Shown here one piece after another: positions 4,837-11,768 of a stretch of 15,572 nucleotides of DNA. The translations under genes were made by a program, and so were the position numbers. Below the pieces are notes generated by a model. That model searched no databases and was not told where the DNA came from. It saw only the letters and a list, made by a program, of their open reading frames with translations. Source of the stretch: CAYVHB01 sp964450865 (GTDB taxonomy: Bacteria; Bacillota; Clostridia; Saccharofermentanales; UBA5734); contig CAYVHB010000051.1 in assembly GCA_964450865.1 (NCBI GenBank), forward strand, positions 1 through 15,572, given 5' to 3'. How positions within the stretch are numbered: the first letter of the stretch is position 1; every line of letters begins with the position of its first letter.

Positions 4837-6447
4837 ATGCAAGAATATGACCTGATTGTGATTGGCAGCGGCGCAGCCCTGATCGTGCTTGAAGCGGCCC
4901 TGGCCCGCGGATTGCGTTGCGCTTTAATTGAAAAAGGCAAATACGGCGGCACCTGTCTGAATCGCGGCTGCATCCCTTCAAAAATTCTCGTTCATCCGGC
5001 AGACCTGATTCGCGAAACGGAGCGCGGCCACAAAATCGGACTGCACATTCAACCACCGGCAATCGACTGGCCATTCATCGCCCAACGCATGTGGCAGAAG
5101 ATCGGCGAAAATCAGGAAATCGCCGTAGCGTTTCGCCAGATGCCCAATTTGACTGTTTATGAAGGCCTTGGCTACTTTATCGCGCCGAAAATGCTGCAGG
5201 TTCGCTATCCTGATGGCACGGTCAGTGAACGCCTGCACGGTGCTAAAGTATGCATCGGCGTGGGCGGGCGGGCTCGCGTTCCCGATATTGAGGGACTCGA
5301 AGCTGCGGGATATCTCAACTTCGAGCGATTCTTTGGCGACCAATTTCCCACACAGATCTTTAAGCGCCTCCTGATCGTTGGCGGTGGTGCGATTGGCTTG
5401 GAGTTCGCCCACATTTTTTCAGCCTATGGTACTGAAGTCACCATTCTGGACCATAATCCCCGTCTTGGCAAACACGAAGAACCTGAAGTCAGTGAACTGC
5501 TGACAGCCGAATTCACCCGCCTGGGCATTCGTGTCAGAACCGATTGTGAGCTCATCGCCGTCGAGAGCCAGAAGGTTCCCGCGCCAGCCCCCGACAAGAC
5601 AGCCGCACAGGCATCCCACGTGACACCCGCGCAGGACTCCGGTAAAACACCCGCGCAGGCTCCCGGCAAGAAGGTCACCATCCTCCACCGCGCTTCAGGT
5701 CAGCTCGAAGAACTATCGTGTGATGAAATATTCCTGGCCACTGGCATCCGCAGCAATGCTGACATTCTGCAAGCCGAGGCTGGCGGCATCGAACTCAATG
5801 AGCGCGGCTGGATTGTCACGGACGAATATCTGCGAACCTCCCAGCCGGATGTCTATGCCGTGGGCGACATTAACGGCCAGTTCCAGTTCCGCCATAAAGC
5901 CAATTACGAAGCCTATATCGTCGCCCATAATCTCTATAGCCCGGAACTGCCACCGCGGGTTGCCCATTACGACCGGGTTCCCTGGGCTATCTTCACCCAT
6001 CCGCAAATTGCCCATGTTGGCCTGACCGAACGGGAAGCACTTGAGGCCGGCCATAAGGTACTGGCCGGGAAAAATTATTATTCCGCTATCGCCAAAGGCT
6101 ATGCCATGGGCTATTGCCCCAATGACCAGGACGACGGCTTCGTCAAGTTGGTTGTCAATGATAAATTGAAAATCCTCGGGGTCCATATCATCGGACCGCA
6201 GGCTGCCTTGCTCATCCAGCCCTTTGTCTATCTGATGAACAGTGGACTCACTTGCCAGTCAAGTGAACCGGGTAATCCGGACCAGCATCAGCCCGAACAC
6301 GACTTCGCCCAGACTGCGATCCGGCCCCGCCTTTGCATCGATCCCGGAACCATCACGGCGATCGACCAGGCCATGGTCATTCATCCAGCCCTTAGCGAAG
6401 TTGCCGCCTGGGCTACCGGGACCCTCACCCCCGTCGATCCCTTGTGA
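4837..6447 (+). CDS. FAD-dependent pyridine nucleotide-disulfide oxidoreductase (dihydrolipoamide dehydrogenase / mycothione reductase-like)
   Basis: This 536-residue class I flavoprotein transfers electrons between NAD(P)H and a disulfide substrate. Seen are the FAD-binding start YDLIVIGSGAAL (4-15), the redox pair GGTCLNRGCIPSK (C40, C45), the NAD(P)-binding GGGAIGLEFA (182-191), the second FAD site YAVGDING (340-347), the dimer-interface start PWAIFTHPQIAHVGLTE (382-398) and the catalytic HPALSE (H516, E521). Family length is about 450-475. The excess is two insertions: a Lys/Pro/Ala repeat (about 247-279) in the NAD domain and about 33 residues (471-503, with C473 and C500) just before the catalytic His segment. 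The FAD loop reads GSGAAL, lacking the usual later glycine. TGAGGAG lies eight bases before ATG. No 2-oxoacid dehydrogenase genes are nearby, so the substrate is open: lipoamide, a low-molecular-weight thiol or another disulfide. Confidence 0.88.
   Translation: MQEYDLIVIGSGAALIVLEAALARGLRCALIEKGKYGGTCLNRGCIPSKILVHPADLIRETERGHKIGLHIQPPAIDWPFIAQRMWQKIGENQEIAVAFRQMPNLTVYEGLGYFIAPKMLQVRYPDGTVSERLHGAKVCIGVGGRARVPDIEGLEAAGYLNFERFFGDQFPTQIFKRLLIVGGGAIGLEFAHIFSAYGTEVTILDHNPRLGKHEEPEVSELLTAEFTRLGIRVRTDCELIAVESQKVPAPAPDKTAAQASHVTPAQDSGKTPAQAPGKKVTILHRASGQLEELSCDEIFLATGIRSNADILQAEAGGIELNERGWIVTDEYLRTSQPDVYAVGDINGQFQFRHKANYEAYIVAHNLYSPELPPRVAHYDRVPWAIFTHPQIAHVGLTEREALEAGHKVLAGKNYYSAIAKGYAMGYCPNDQDDGFVKLVVNDKLKILGVHIIGPQAALLIQPFVYLMNSGLTCQSSEPGNPDQHQPEHDFAQTAIRPRLCIDPGTITAIDQAMVIHPALSEVAAWATGTLTPVDPL
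5599..5670 (+). repeat. In-frame 24-nt triplication inside the oxidoreductase gene
   Basis: Three consecutive 24-nt units (5599-5622, 5623-5646, 5647-5670) encode TAAQASHV, TPAQDSGK and TPAQAPGK. The second and third share acacccgcgcagg. They build a flexible surface loop in the NAD-binding domain where relatives have a short turn. The unit is a multiple of three, so the frame is kept. Confidence 0.8.
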
Positions 6448-6502
6448 ACGACATTGAAGCTTTTAACAGGATGGAAAAACAGTCCTCACCCCTGTCGATC
6501 CC
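6423..6502 (+). repeat. 19-bp duplication of the oxidoreductase 3' end
   Basis: CCTCACCCCCGTCGATCCC at 6423-6441, which encodes part of the protein's tail (TLTPVDP), recurs with one change at 6484-6502, 61 bp later and after the stop codon. The gene's last codons therefore look like one end of a duplicated segment. Confidence 0.75.
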
Positions 6503-6510
6503 CGCTACAT

Positions 6511-6582
6511 CCCCGCGCCCGCCAGCTGCGGCGTGATTTTATCCCCGCTTCCCCCCGCGCCCGCCAGCCGCGGCGTGATTTC
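6511..6582. repeat. 30-bp direct repeat, 42-bp period
   Basis: Copies at 6511-6540 and 6553-6582 both begin ccccgcgcccgccagc and continue to gcggcgtgattt, differing in one internal base (t/c) and the last base. The intervening 12 bp (atccccgcttcc) resembles the start of the next copy. Short, GC-rich and non-coding, it lies between the oxidoreductase stop and the hydrogenase terminator. Confidence 0.8.
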
Positions 6583-6619
6583 TGCTGGCAATCCATAAAA
6601 GAGAAAAACGCGACAAGAG

Positions 6620-6665
6620 AAAAGCCCTGTCACATCAGCCGGAGCCGAGTGACAGGGCCATATTT
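6620..6665 (-). terminator. Terminator of the hydrogenase operon, probably bidirectional
   Basis: GCCCTGTCAC (6624-6633) pairs perfectly with GTGACAGGGC (6649-6658) around a 15-nt loop. Read on the minus strand the stem is followed by TTTTCTCTTGT, an adequate T-run, about 30 bp after the hydA stop. Read on the plus strand it is followed by catattttatt, so it can also end the converging oxidoreductase transcript. Confidence 0.85.
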
Positions 6666-6684
6666 TATTCAGGCAGACAACTGA

Positions 6685-8433
6685 TCAAATCCGATCGCGC
6701 GCCACATAGTGGGTGTGGAGCAATTCATGGGCCTTCTCACCGTAGAATTCGCCGAGGAATTCGTCATACAGCTGGAGGACGGCTTCGTTCTGGTGCGACT
6801 TGCGCTTGGCCTTGCCGGCATCTTCACGATAGATCGCTTCGGTGCGGCGCTTGATGATCGTGTCATCGCCATGATGATACGGCTGGCCACCGCCACCGAC
6901 GCAACCGCCGGGACAAGCCATGATTTCAATCGCATGGTAGTTGACTTCGCCGCGGCGGATCGCCTCGAGCAGTTTGCGGGCATTGCCCAGGCCATGGGCG
7001 ACGCCGATCTTGACTTCGGTCTCACCGACCATGATTTTGGCTTCACGGATGCCTTCATAGCCGCGCAGCGCCTGGAATTCGACATTCTTCAGCGTCTTGC
7101 CAGTCAGCCATTCATAAGCGGTACGCAGGGCGGCTTCGATAACACCGCTAGAAGCGCCGAAGATGACACCGGCACCGGTGGATTCGCCGAGCGGATTGTC
7201 GAATTCGTCATCCGGCAGGGTGGTGAAGTCGATACCGGTTTCCTTGATCATCATCGCCAGCTCACGGGTCGAGAGCACGTAGTCAACGTTCTTGAGGTGA
7301 TCACCGCCGGAAAGCTCCGGACGGGCTGCTTCGTTCTTCTTGGCAACACAGGGCATGATCGAGACGACGACCATCTTCTTCGGATCGATGCCGAGCTTGT
7401 TGGCATAATATGTCTTGGCAACGGCGCCGAACATCTCATGCGGCGATTTGCAGCTGGAAGGTACGTCGAGCAGATCCTGGAACTGATGCTCGAAGAATTT
7501 GACCCAGGCCGGGCAGCAGCTGGTCAGGATCGGCAGGCGGCCGCCATGCTGCAGACGGTGGATGAATTCCGAAGCTTCTTCAATGATCGTCAGGTCGGCG
7601 GCAAAGTCCGTATCAAAGACCTTGTTAAAGCCGAGCATGCGCAAGGCCGAGGTCATCTTGCCGGTCACGATTGTGCCGGGATCCATGCCGAACTCTTCGC
7701 CCAGGGCCACGCGAACAGCCGGGGCGGTCTGGACGAGCACATACTTGTCCGGGTCATTGATCGCATCCCAGACCGGACGGATATTGTTGATCTCGGTCAG
7801 GGCAGCAGTCGGGCAGACCGCGACACACTGGCCGCAGAAGGTGCACATGGTGTCGATCATCGGAAGGCCGAAGGCCGGGCCGACAACAGTCTCAAAACCA
7901 CGGCCGATACCCGAGAGGATGCCGCAGCTCTGGACGGTGTTGCACATGGTCTCGCAGCGGCGGCAAAGGATGCACTTGTCCAGGTTGCGATAGATCGCAT
8001 AGCTGGAGCCGTCTTTTTCGTAGGTGGACATTGCGCCTTCGTAACGGACGGTGCCGCGTACACCCAGGTCAGCGGCGAGCTTCTGCAGGTCGCACTTCTG
8101 GTTCTTTTCGCAGTTCAGGCATTCCTTCGGATGGTCCGAAAGCAACAGCTCGACCATGGTCCGGCGGGCCTTGACAACGCGCGGGGTGGTCGTCTTGATG
8201 GACATGCCCTCGGTGACATAAGTGGCGCAAGCCGGCGCGAGGTTGCGGCGGCCGTCGATCTCAACCATGCAGACGCGGCAGGATGCGGCCTGGTTGACCG
8301 CCTTGAGATCATGCAGATTCAGGTGGCACAGCGTTGGGATCTTGACATTGACCTGCTTGGCCGCCTCTAAAATTGTCATGGTGTTGGGCACGGTCAATTG
8401 ATGATCATTGATCTTGATGTTCACATTGCGCAT
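6685..8433 (-). CDS. hydA: [FeFe] hydrogenase catalytic subunit, NAD(H)/ferredoxin-linked type
   Basis: This 582-residue protein reversibly reduces protons to H2 at the H-cluster. Domains in order: a plant-type [2Fe-2S] ferredoxin (C36, C52, C55, C69), the His-ligated [4Fe-4S] site (H101, C105, C108, C114), a two-[4Fe-4S] ferredoxin (C154, C157, C160, C164 and C197, C200, C203, C207), then the H domain with L1 TSCCPAW (C306, C307), L2 MPCVAKK (C362) and L3 MACPGGCVGGGGQP (C507, C511). C306 occupies the proton-relay cysteine position. All ligands are intact, so it should be active, given maturases encoded elsewhere. It is last in the operon. Its AAAGGAGG (8448-8455) overlaps the hydB stop codon and lies 14 nt before ATG, slightly long; an in-frame TAA just upstream excludes an earlier start. 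The TSCCPAW form is common in trimeric bifurcating enzymes. Confidence 0.97.
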   Translation of the reverse strand: MRNVNIKINDHQLTVPNTMTILEAAKQVNVKIPTLCHLNLHDLKAVNQAASCRVCMVEIDGRRNLAPACATYVTEGMSIKTTTPRVVKARRTMVELLLSDHPKECLNCEKNQKCDLQKLAADLGVRGTVRYEGAMSTYEKDGSSYAIYRNLDKCILCRRCETMCNTVQSCGILSGIGRGFETVVGPAFGLPMIDTMCTFCGQCVAVCPTAALTEINNIRPVWDAINDPDKYVLVQTAPAVRVALGEEFGMDPGTIVTGKMTSALRMLGFNKVFDTDFAADLTIIEEASEFIHRLQHGGRLPILTSCCPAWVKFFEHQFQDLLDVPSSCKSPHEMFGAVAKTYYANKLGIDPKKMVVVSIMPCVAKKNEAARPELSGGDHLKNVDYVLSTRELAMMIKETGIDFTTLPDDEFDNPLGESTGAGVIFGASSGVIEAALRTAYEWLTGKTLKNVEFQALRGYEGIREAKIMVGETEVKIGVAHGLGNARKLLEAIRRGEVNYHAIEIMACPGGCVGGGGQPYHHGDDTIIKRRTEAIYREDAGKAKRKSHQNEAVLQLYDEFLGEFYGEKAHELLHTHYVARDRI

Positions 8434-8453
8434 ATTCGCTTACCGGACCTCCT

Positions 8454-10247
8454 TTACTTTTTCTCGATCGCATTGAACGCGCAGGTCGTCATACAGACGC
8501 CGCACTTGATGCACTTGGCCTGGTCAATGACATGCGGTTTCTTGACGGCACCGCTGATGCACTTGACCGGGCACTTGCGGGCACAAGCCGTACAGCCGAT
8601 ACACTTGTCAGCGATGATCGTGTAGGTCGTCAGGGCCTGGCAGACGCCGGCCGGGCAGCGCTTGTCAATGACATGAGCCTTGTACTCATCCATGAAATGG
8701 GTCAGCGTGCTCAGGACCGGGTTCGGGGAGGTCTGGCCAAGGCCACAGAGGGCAGTATCCTTGATGATGGTACCAAGTTCCTTGAGGCCCTCGATATCTT
8801 CCATCGTACCCTTGCCCTCGGTGATGCGGGTCAGCATTTCAAATAGCCGCTTGTTGCCGATGCGGCAGGCGGTACACTTGCCGCAGGACTCGTCCATCGT
8901 GAACTCGAGATAGAACTTGGCAATATTGACCATGCAGTCATCTTCGTCCATGACGATCATGCCGCCGGAGCCCATCATTGACCCGGCTGCGATGAGGTTG
9001 TCATAATCAATGGACAGGTCGAGCATCGACGTAGGCAGACAGCCGCCGGAAGGACCGCCGGTCTGGACAGCCTTGAACTTCTTGCCGCCCTTGATGCCGC
9101 CGCCGATATCAAAGATAACTTCACGAAGCTTGATGCCCATCGGTACTTCCACGAGGCCGACGTTATTGACTTTTCCGGCGAGGGCGAAGACTTTGGTGCC
9201 CTTGCTCTTGGCTGTGCCGACGGAGGCAAACCACTCGGGGCCCTTGAGATAAATCGGCGGGATATTGGCCAGGGTCTCGACGTTGTTGACGATCGTCGGT
9301 TTCTTCCACAGACCCTTTTCAGCCGGGAACGGCGGCTTGTTGGTCGGCTCGCCGCGCTCGCCCTGGATGGAGTTGATCAGCGAGGTCTCTTCACCGCAGA
9401 CAAACGCGCCGGCGCCGTAGCGCATTTCAATATCGAAATCAAAGCCGGAGCCAAAAATATCCTTGCCCAGCAGGCCATACTCACGGGCCTGCTTAATCGC
9501 GATGTCGAGGCGCTTGACGGCCAGCGGATACTCAGCGCGGATGTAAATGTAACCTTTGGTGGCACCGATGGCAAAGCCGGCAATGGCCATGGCTTCGAGC
9601 ACGCTATGCGGGTCGCCTTCGAGGATACTGCGGTCCATGAATGCTCCCGGGTCACCTTCATCGGCGTTGCAGATAACATACTTCTGGTCAGCGGCATTGC
9701 GGCTGGCAAATTCCCATTTCAGGCCGGTGGGGAAACCACCGCCGCCACGGCCCCGCAGACCGCTCTGTTTCATGATGTCAATCGTCTGGGCGGGTGTCAG
9801 TTCCGAGAGAACCTTGCCCAGGGCCTGATAGCCATCCACAGAAATATATTCTTCGATGTTTTCCGGATTGATATAACCGCAGTTGCGCAGGGCGACGCGC
9901 AGCTGCTTCTTGTAGAAGGGCATGTCGCTATGCTCCTTGATGCGGGTCTCCAGGTTCGGTTCCACATAGAGCAGGCGACCAACGGTGCGGCCCTTGATGA
10001 CATGCTCGTTGACAATCTCGGTCACATCCTCGGGCTTGACTTCCACGTAGAAGACATTATCGGGATGGACCTTGACAATCGGTCCCTTTTCACAGAAACC
10101 AAAACAACCGGTCGTTACAACTTGTACCTCTTCGGCCATGCCGGCATCGGCAATCTGCTTCTCAAGGTTCTGGACAATCTGTTTACTGTCCGATGAGACA
10201 CAGCCTGTACCGCCACAAACAAGTAAATGCATTCTATACTTGCTCAT
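8454..10247 (-). CDS. hydB: NuoF-like NADH-binding flavoprotein subunit of the [FeFe] hydrogenase
   Basis: This 597-residue subunit carries FMN and the NAD(H) site and is thought to be where electrons split between NAD(H) and ferredoxin in trimeric HydABC enzymes. Domains in order: an N-terminal thioredoxin-like [2Fe-2S] domain (C11, C16, C48, C52), the NuoF core with the glycine-rich nucleotide loop RGRGGGGFPTGLKW (165-178) and CNADEGDPGAF (193-203), an SLBB region, the ESCGKCTACRIG [4Fe-4S] site (C455, C458, C461, with C501), then a C-terminal two-[4Fe-4S] ferredoxin (C549, C552, C555, C559; C579, C582, C585, C589). The frame opens eight codons earlier, but GGAGG (10255-10259) sits inside that extension and seven bases before the ATG at 10247, which is therefore the start. 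It lies between the thioredoxin-like gene (57 bp) and hydA (20 bp). Confidence 0.96.
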   Translation of the reverse strand: MSKYRMHLLVCGGTGCVSSDSKQIVQNLEKQIADAGMAEEVQVVTTGCFGFCEKGPIVKVHPDNVFYVEVKPEDVTEIVNEHVIKGRTVGRLLYVEPNLETRIKEHSDMPFYKKQLRVALRNCGYINPENIEEYISVDGYQALGKVLSELTPAQTIDIMKQSGLRGRGGGGFPTGLKWEFASRNAADQKYVICNADEGDPGAFMDRSILEGDPHSVLEAMAIAGFAIGATKGYIYIRAEYPLAVKRLDIAIKQAREYGLLGKDIFGSGFDFDIEMRYGAGAFVCGEETSLINSIQGERGEPTNKPPFPAEKGLWKKPTIVNNVETLANIPPIYLKGPEWFASVGTAKSKGTKVFALAGKVNNVGLVEVPMGIKLREVIFDIGGGIKGGKKFKAVQTGGPSGGCLPTSMLDLSIDYDNLIAAGSMMGSGGMIVMDEDDCMVNIAKFYLEFTMDESCGKCTACRIGNKRLFEMLTRITEGKGTMEDIEGLKELGTIIKDTALCGLGQTSPNPVLSTLTHFMDEYKAHVIDKRCPAGVCQALTTYTIIADKCIGCTACARKCPVKCISGAVKKPHVIDQAKCIKCGVCMTTCAFNAIEKK

Positions 10248-10304
10248 TCCCAATCCTCCATATCCAGTCATTCATTATTCTCAAGTATTCAGGCAGCGCC
10301 CGGA

Positions 10305-10691
10305 TCAGACTTTGTCAAAGGGCTTGCCGATGATCAGGTTTTGGACCAGCTCACCGTTCTTCAGGTGCTTGTCGACAATTTCCACGCCCTTAGCCGCATC
10401 GACATAACCATAAAGAATCGCTTCCTGGCCGGGAACCTGGACTTCAACAGTCGGCTCGGCATAACAAGAACCCATGCAGCCGGCTGTAACGAATGTCACA
10501 TTGGTCAGGCCCAGTTCACGGACCCGGTCGGACATGGCATTGAAGGTGGTACGGGCACCGGCTGCGATCCCGCAGGTCGCCATGCCGACGATAACCTTGA
10601 TGTTGCCTTCAGAATCAGCGCGCAGATTGATATCACTCTTCAGCTTTTCACGCATAGCCTTGAGTTCTTCGAGGGATTTCATTTTTGCCAT
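10305..10691 (-). CDS. Thioredoxin-like [2Fe-2S] ferredoxin protein of the hydrogenase operon
   Basis: This 128-residue protein has a charged N-terminal helix (about 1-25) followed by a thioredoxin-like ferredoxin fold resembling the C-terminal half of NuoE. Cysteines are C40 in GMATCGIAAGA, then C72 and C76 in AGCMGSCYAEP. The usual pattern is C-x4-C and C-x3-C; the second cysteine of the first pair is missing (G45), leaving three ligands, so cluster binding may be altered, shared or lost. Similar small proteins are commonly encoded between the NuoE-like and NuoF-like genes in clostridial hydrogenase operons; an accessory or electron-transfer role is inferred. AAGGAG lies eight bases before ATG, and only 29 bp separate it from hydC. 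Confidence 0.9.
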   Translation of the reverse strand: MAKMKSLEELKAMREKLKSDINLRADSEGNIKVIVGMATCGIAAGARTTFNAMSDRVRELGLTNVTFVTAGCMGSCYAEPTVEVQVPGQEAILYGYVDAAKGVEIVDKHLKNGELVQNLIIGKPFDKV

Positions 10692-10720
10692 TGAAATGAC
10701 TCCTTCCGACCTGACTGGTC

Positions 10721-11197
10721 TTACTTCAGGCTATCCAGAATATCGGAAACCTGTTCCTTCTTGACACGGCCATAAACCTTGCCGTCGACCATGATAACGG
10801 GAGCCAGGCCACAGGCCCCGACGCAGCGCAGGGCATCAATGCTGAACTTGCCGTCAGGGGTCGTCTGACCAGCTTTGATCTTGAGCGCGTCCTGAAGTTC
10901 CTTGAGGATTTCCTCGGCGCCACGAACGAAGCAGGCCGTGCCCATACAGACACTGATAATGTGCTCACCCTTGGGGGTCTCGGTGAAGTACGAATAAAAC
11001 GTAACAACACCATTCACCTTGGCAGCTGGCAGATCCAGCTTGCGGGCCACGTACAGCTGAACTTCCTTCGGCAGATAACCGAAGATCTCCTGCGACTTGT
11101 GCAGGACGGAAATCAACGCACCTTCCTTGTCCTCAATGGAATCGATGAACTGGTCCAATTCGGCAAACTTTTCGTGTGTCAATACATTACTACACAT
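10721..11197 (-). CDS. hydC: NuoE-like [2Fe-2S] subunit of the [FeFe] hydrogenase
   Basis: This 158-residue protein matches the 24-kDa NuoE family: an N-terminal helical bundle (LISVLHKSQEIFGYLPKEV, 28-46; KVNGVVTFYSYF, 60-71), then a thioredoxin-like fold with the [2Fe-2S] ligands C84, C89 (CMGTAC) and C125, C129 (CVGAC). It pairs with HydB to pass electrons to and from the NAD(H)-FMN site. It is the first gene of the operon. AGGAGG (11209-11213 core) lies 11 nt before ATG. A gap of about 570 bp separates it from the next upstream gene, so the operon promoter should lie there. Confidence 0.95.
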   Translation of the reverse strand: MCSNVLTHEKFAELDQFIDSIEDKEGALISVLHKSQEIFGYLPKEVQLYVARKLDLPAAKVNGVVTFYSYFTETPKGEHIISVCMGTACFVRGAEEILKELQDALKIKAGQTTPDGKFSIDALRCVGACGLAPVIMVDGKVYGRVKKEQVSDILDSLK

Positions 11198-11338
11198 TGA
11201 ATAGCAGCCCTCCTTTTACTTGATTAAAATTCGCATCGACTGGTTTTGTGCAAATTGAACTAACAGTCATATTAAACCACAAATACTTTGCCTATGGAAG
11301 CATCAAAATCGATAAATAAGCACAATTGTCCATAATTT

Positions 11339-11354
11339 TTGTTACGAAAAACAA
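11339..11354. promoter_or_regulatory. Inverted repeat TTGTT-N6-AACAA before the hydrogenase operon
   Basis: TTGTT (11339-11343) and AACAA (11350-11354) have a 6-nt centre. The half-sites match those of the redox regulator Rex, but Rex sites have an 8-nt centre (TTGTTAA-N4-TTAACAA), so the spacing is two bases short. It is a possible redox operator, or a chance palindrome in AT-rich DNA. Confidence 0.2.
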
Positions 11355-11709
11355 TCTTTTCAATTTTTAGCCTAATCGTTTACGAAAATTCGGTTATCGG
11401 GGGCAATTTCCGGCATTTCACAACAACCGGCCATATCCGCTTCCATAGTTCCAGAACGGCTTTTCACCATCTCCTGACCATGAAAAGCTAATAATATAAC
11501 ATCATAAAGCTCATATTCAAGCCATTATTAACGGTACATATTAGCAAGATACACCCGAGTAATAATCATCATATGATCACCAATGAATACAGACCTGCTC
11601 AATAGTTTTCAGCCGCACGCACCGGGCGTCGCCGGTTCCGGGCAGAAACAAATGATATGCCCGCCTGAAACCGGGTGGGATCTGCCCTGAAACGGATCTG
11701 GCGAACCAG

Positions 11710-11731
11710 TCAGCCGGTAAACATCGGCTGA
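11710..11731 (-). terminator. Stem-loop after the cell-wall protein gene
   Basis: TCAGCCG (11710-11716) pairs with CGGCTGA (11725-11731) across an 8-nt loop, about 40 bp after the stop of the minus-strand NlpC/P60 gene. No T-run follows on the minus strand, so it is at best a weak or factor-dependent 3' end. A second nested stem, GGGCAGA/TCTGCCC (11640-11646, 11681-11687), lies further on. Confidence 0.3.
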
Positions 11732-11768
11732 TGTCTGCTGACGGCTGGCCAGGGGGCTGACCGCGGCC

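Larger units (their letters stand above)
11198..11768. other. Gene-free region upstream of the hydrogenase operon
   Basis: No gene is supported in this 570-bp stretch. The half nearest hydC (about 11220-11600) is AT-rich and should hold the operon promoter, but I could not find a convincing -35/-10 pair on the minus strand. Small palindromes are present: ACAATTGT (11322-11329), TTGTT-acgaaa-AACAA (11339-11354), GCTTTTC/GAAAAGC (11459-11465, 11482-11488) and ATCATATGAT (11568-11577). The far half (11600-11768) is GC-rich and holds stem-loops after the cell-wall gene. Confidence 0.45.

Noticed and set aside
4437..5074. Minus-strand open frames across the 89-bp repeats, giving repeated Cys/Arg-rich peptides
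   Set aside because: The unit is not a multiple of three, so the frame changes between copies, and the frames run into the plus-strand oxidoreductase. They have no ribosome binding site or family resemblance.
6709..8370. A 553-codon open frame on the plus strand opposite hydA
   Set aside because: The minus strand encodes an unmistakable [FeFe] hydrogenase with all ligands. The long opposite frame is a side effect of GC-rich third positions, and its product resembles no family.
11459..11488. GCTTTTC/GAAAAGC stem-loop as a terminator or small RNA
   Set aside because: The loop is 16 nt with no inner pairing and no T-run on either strand, so it is too weak to call.
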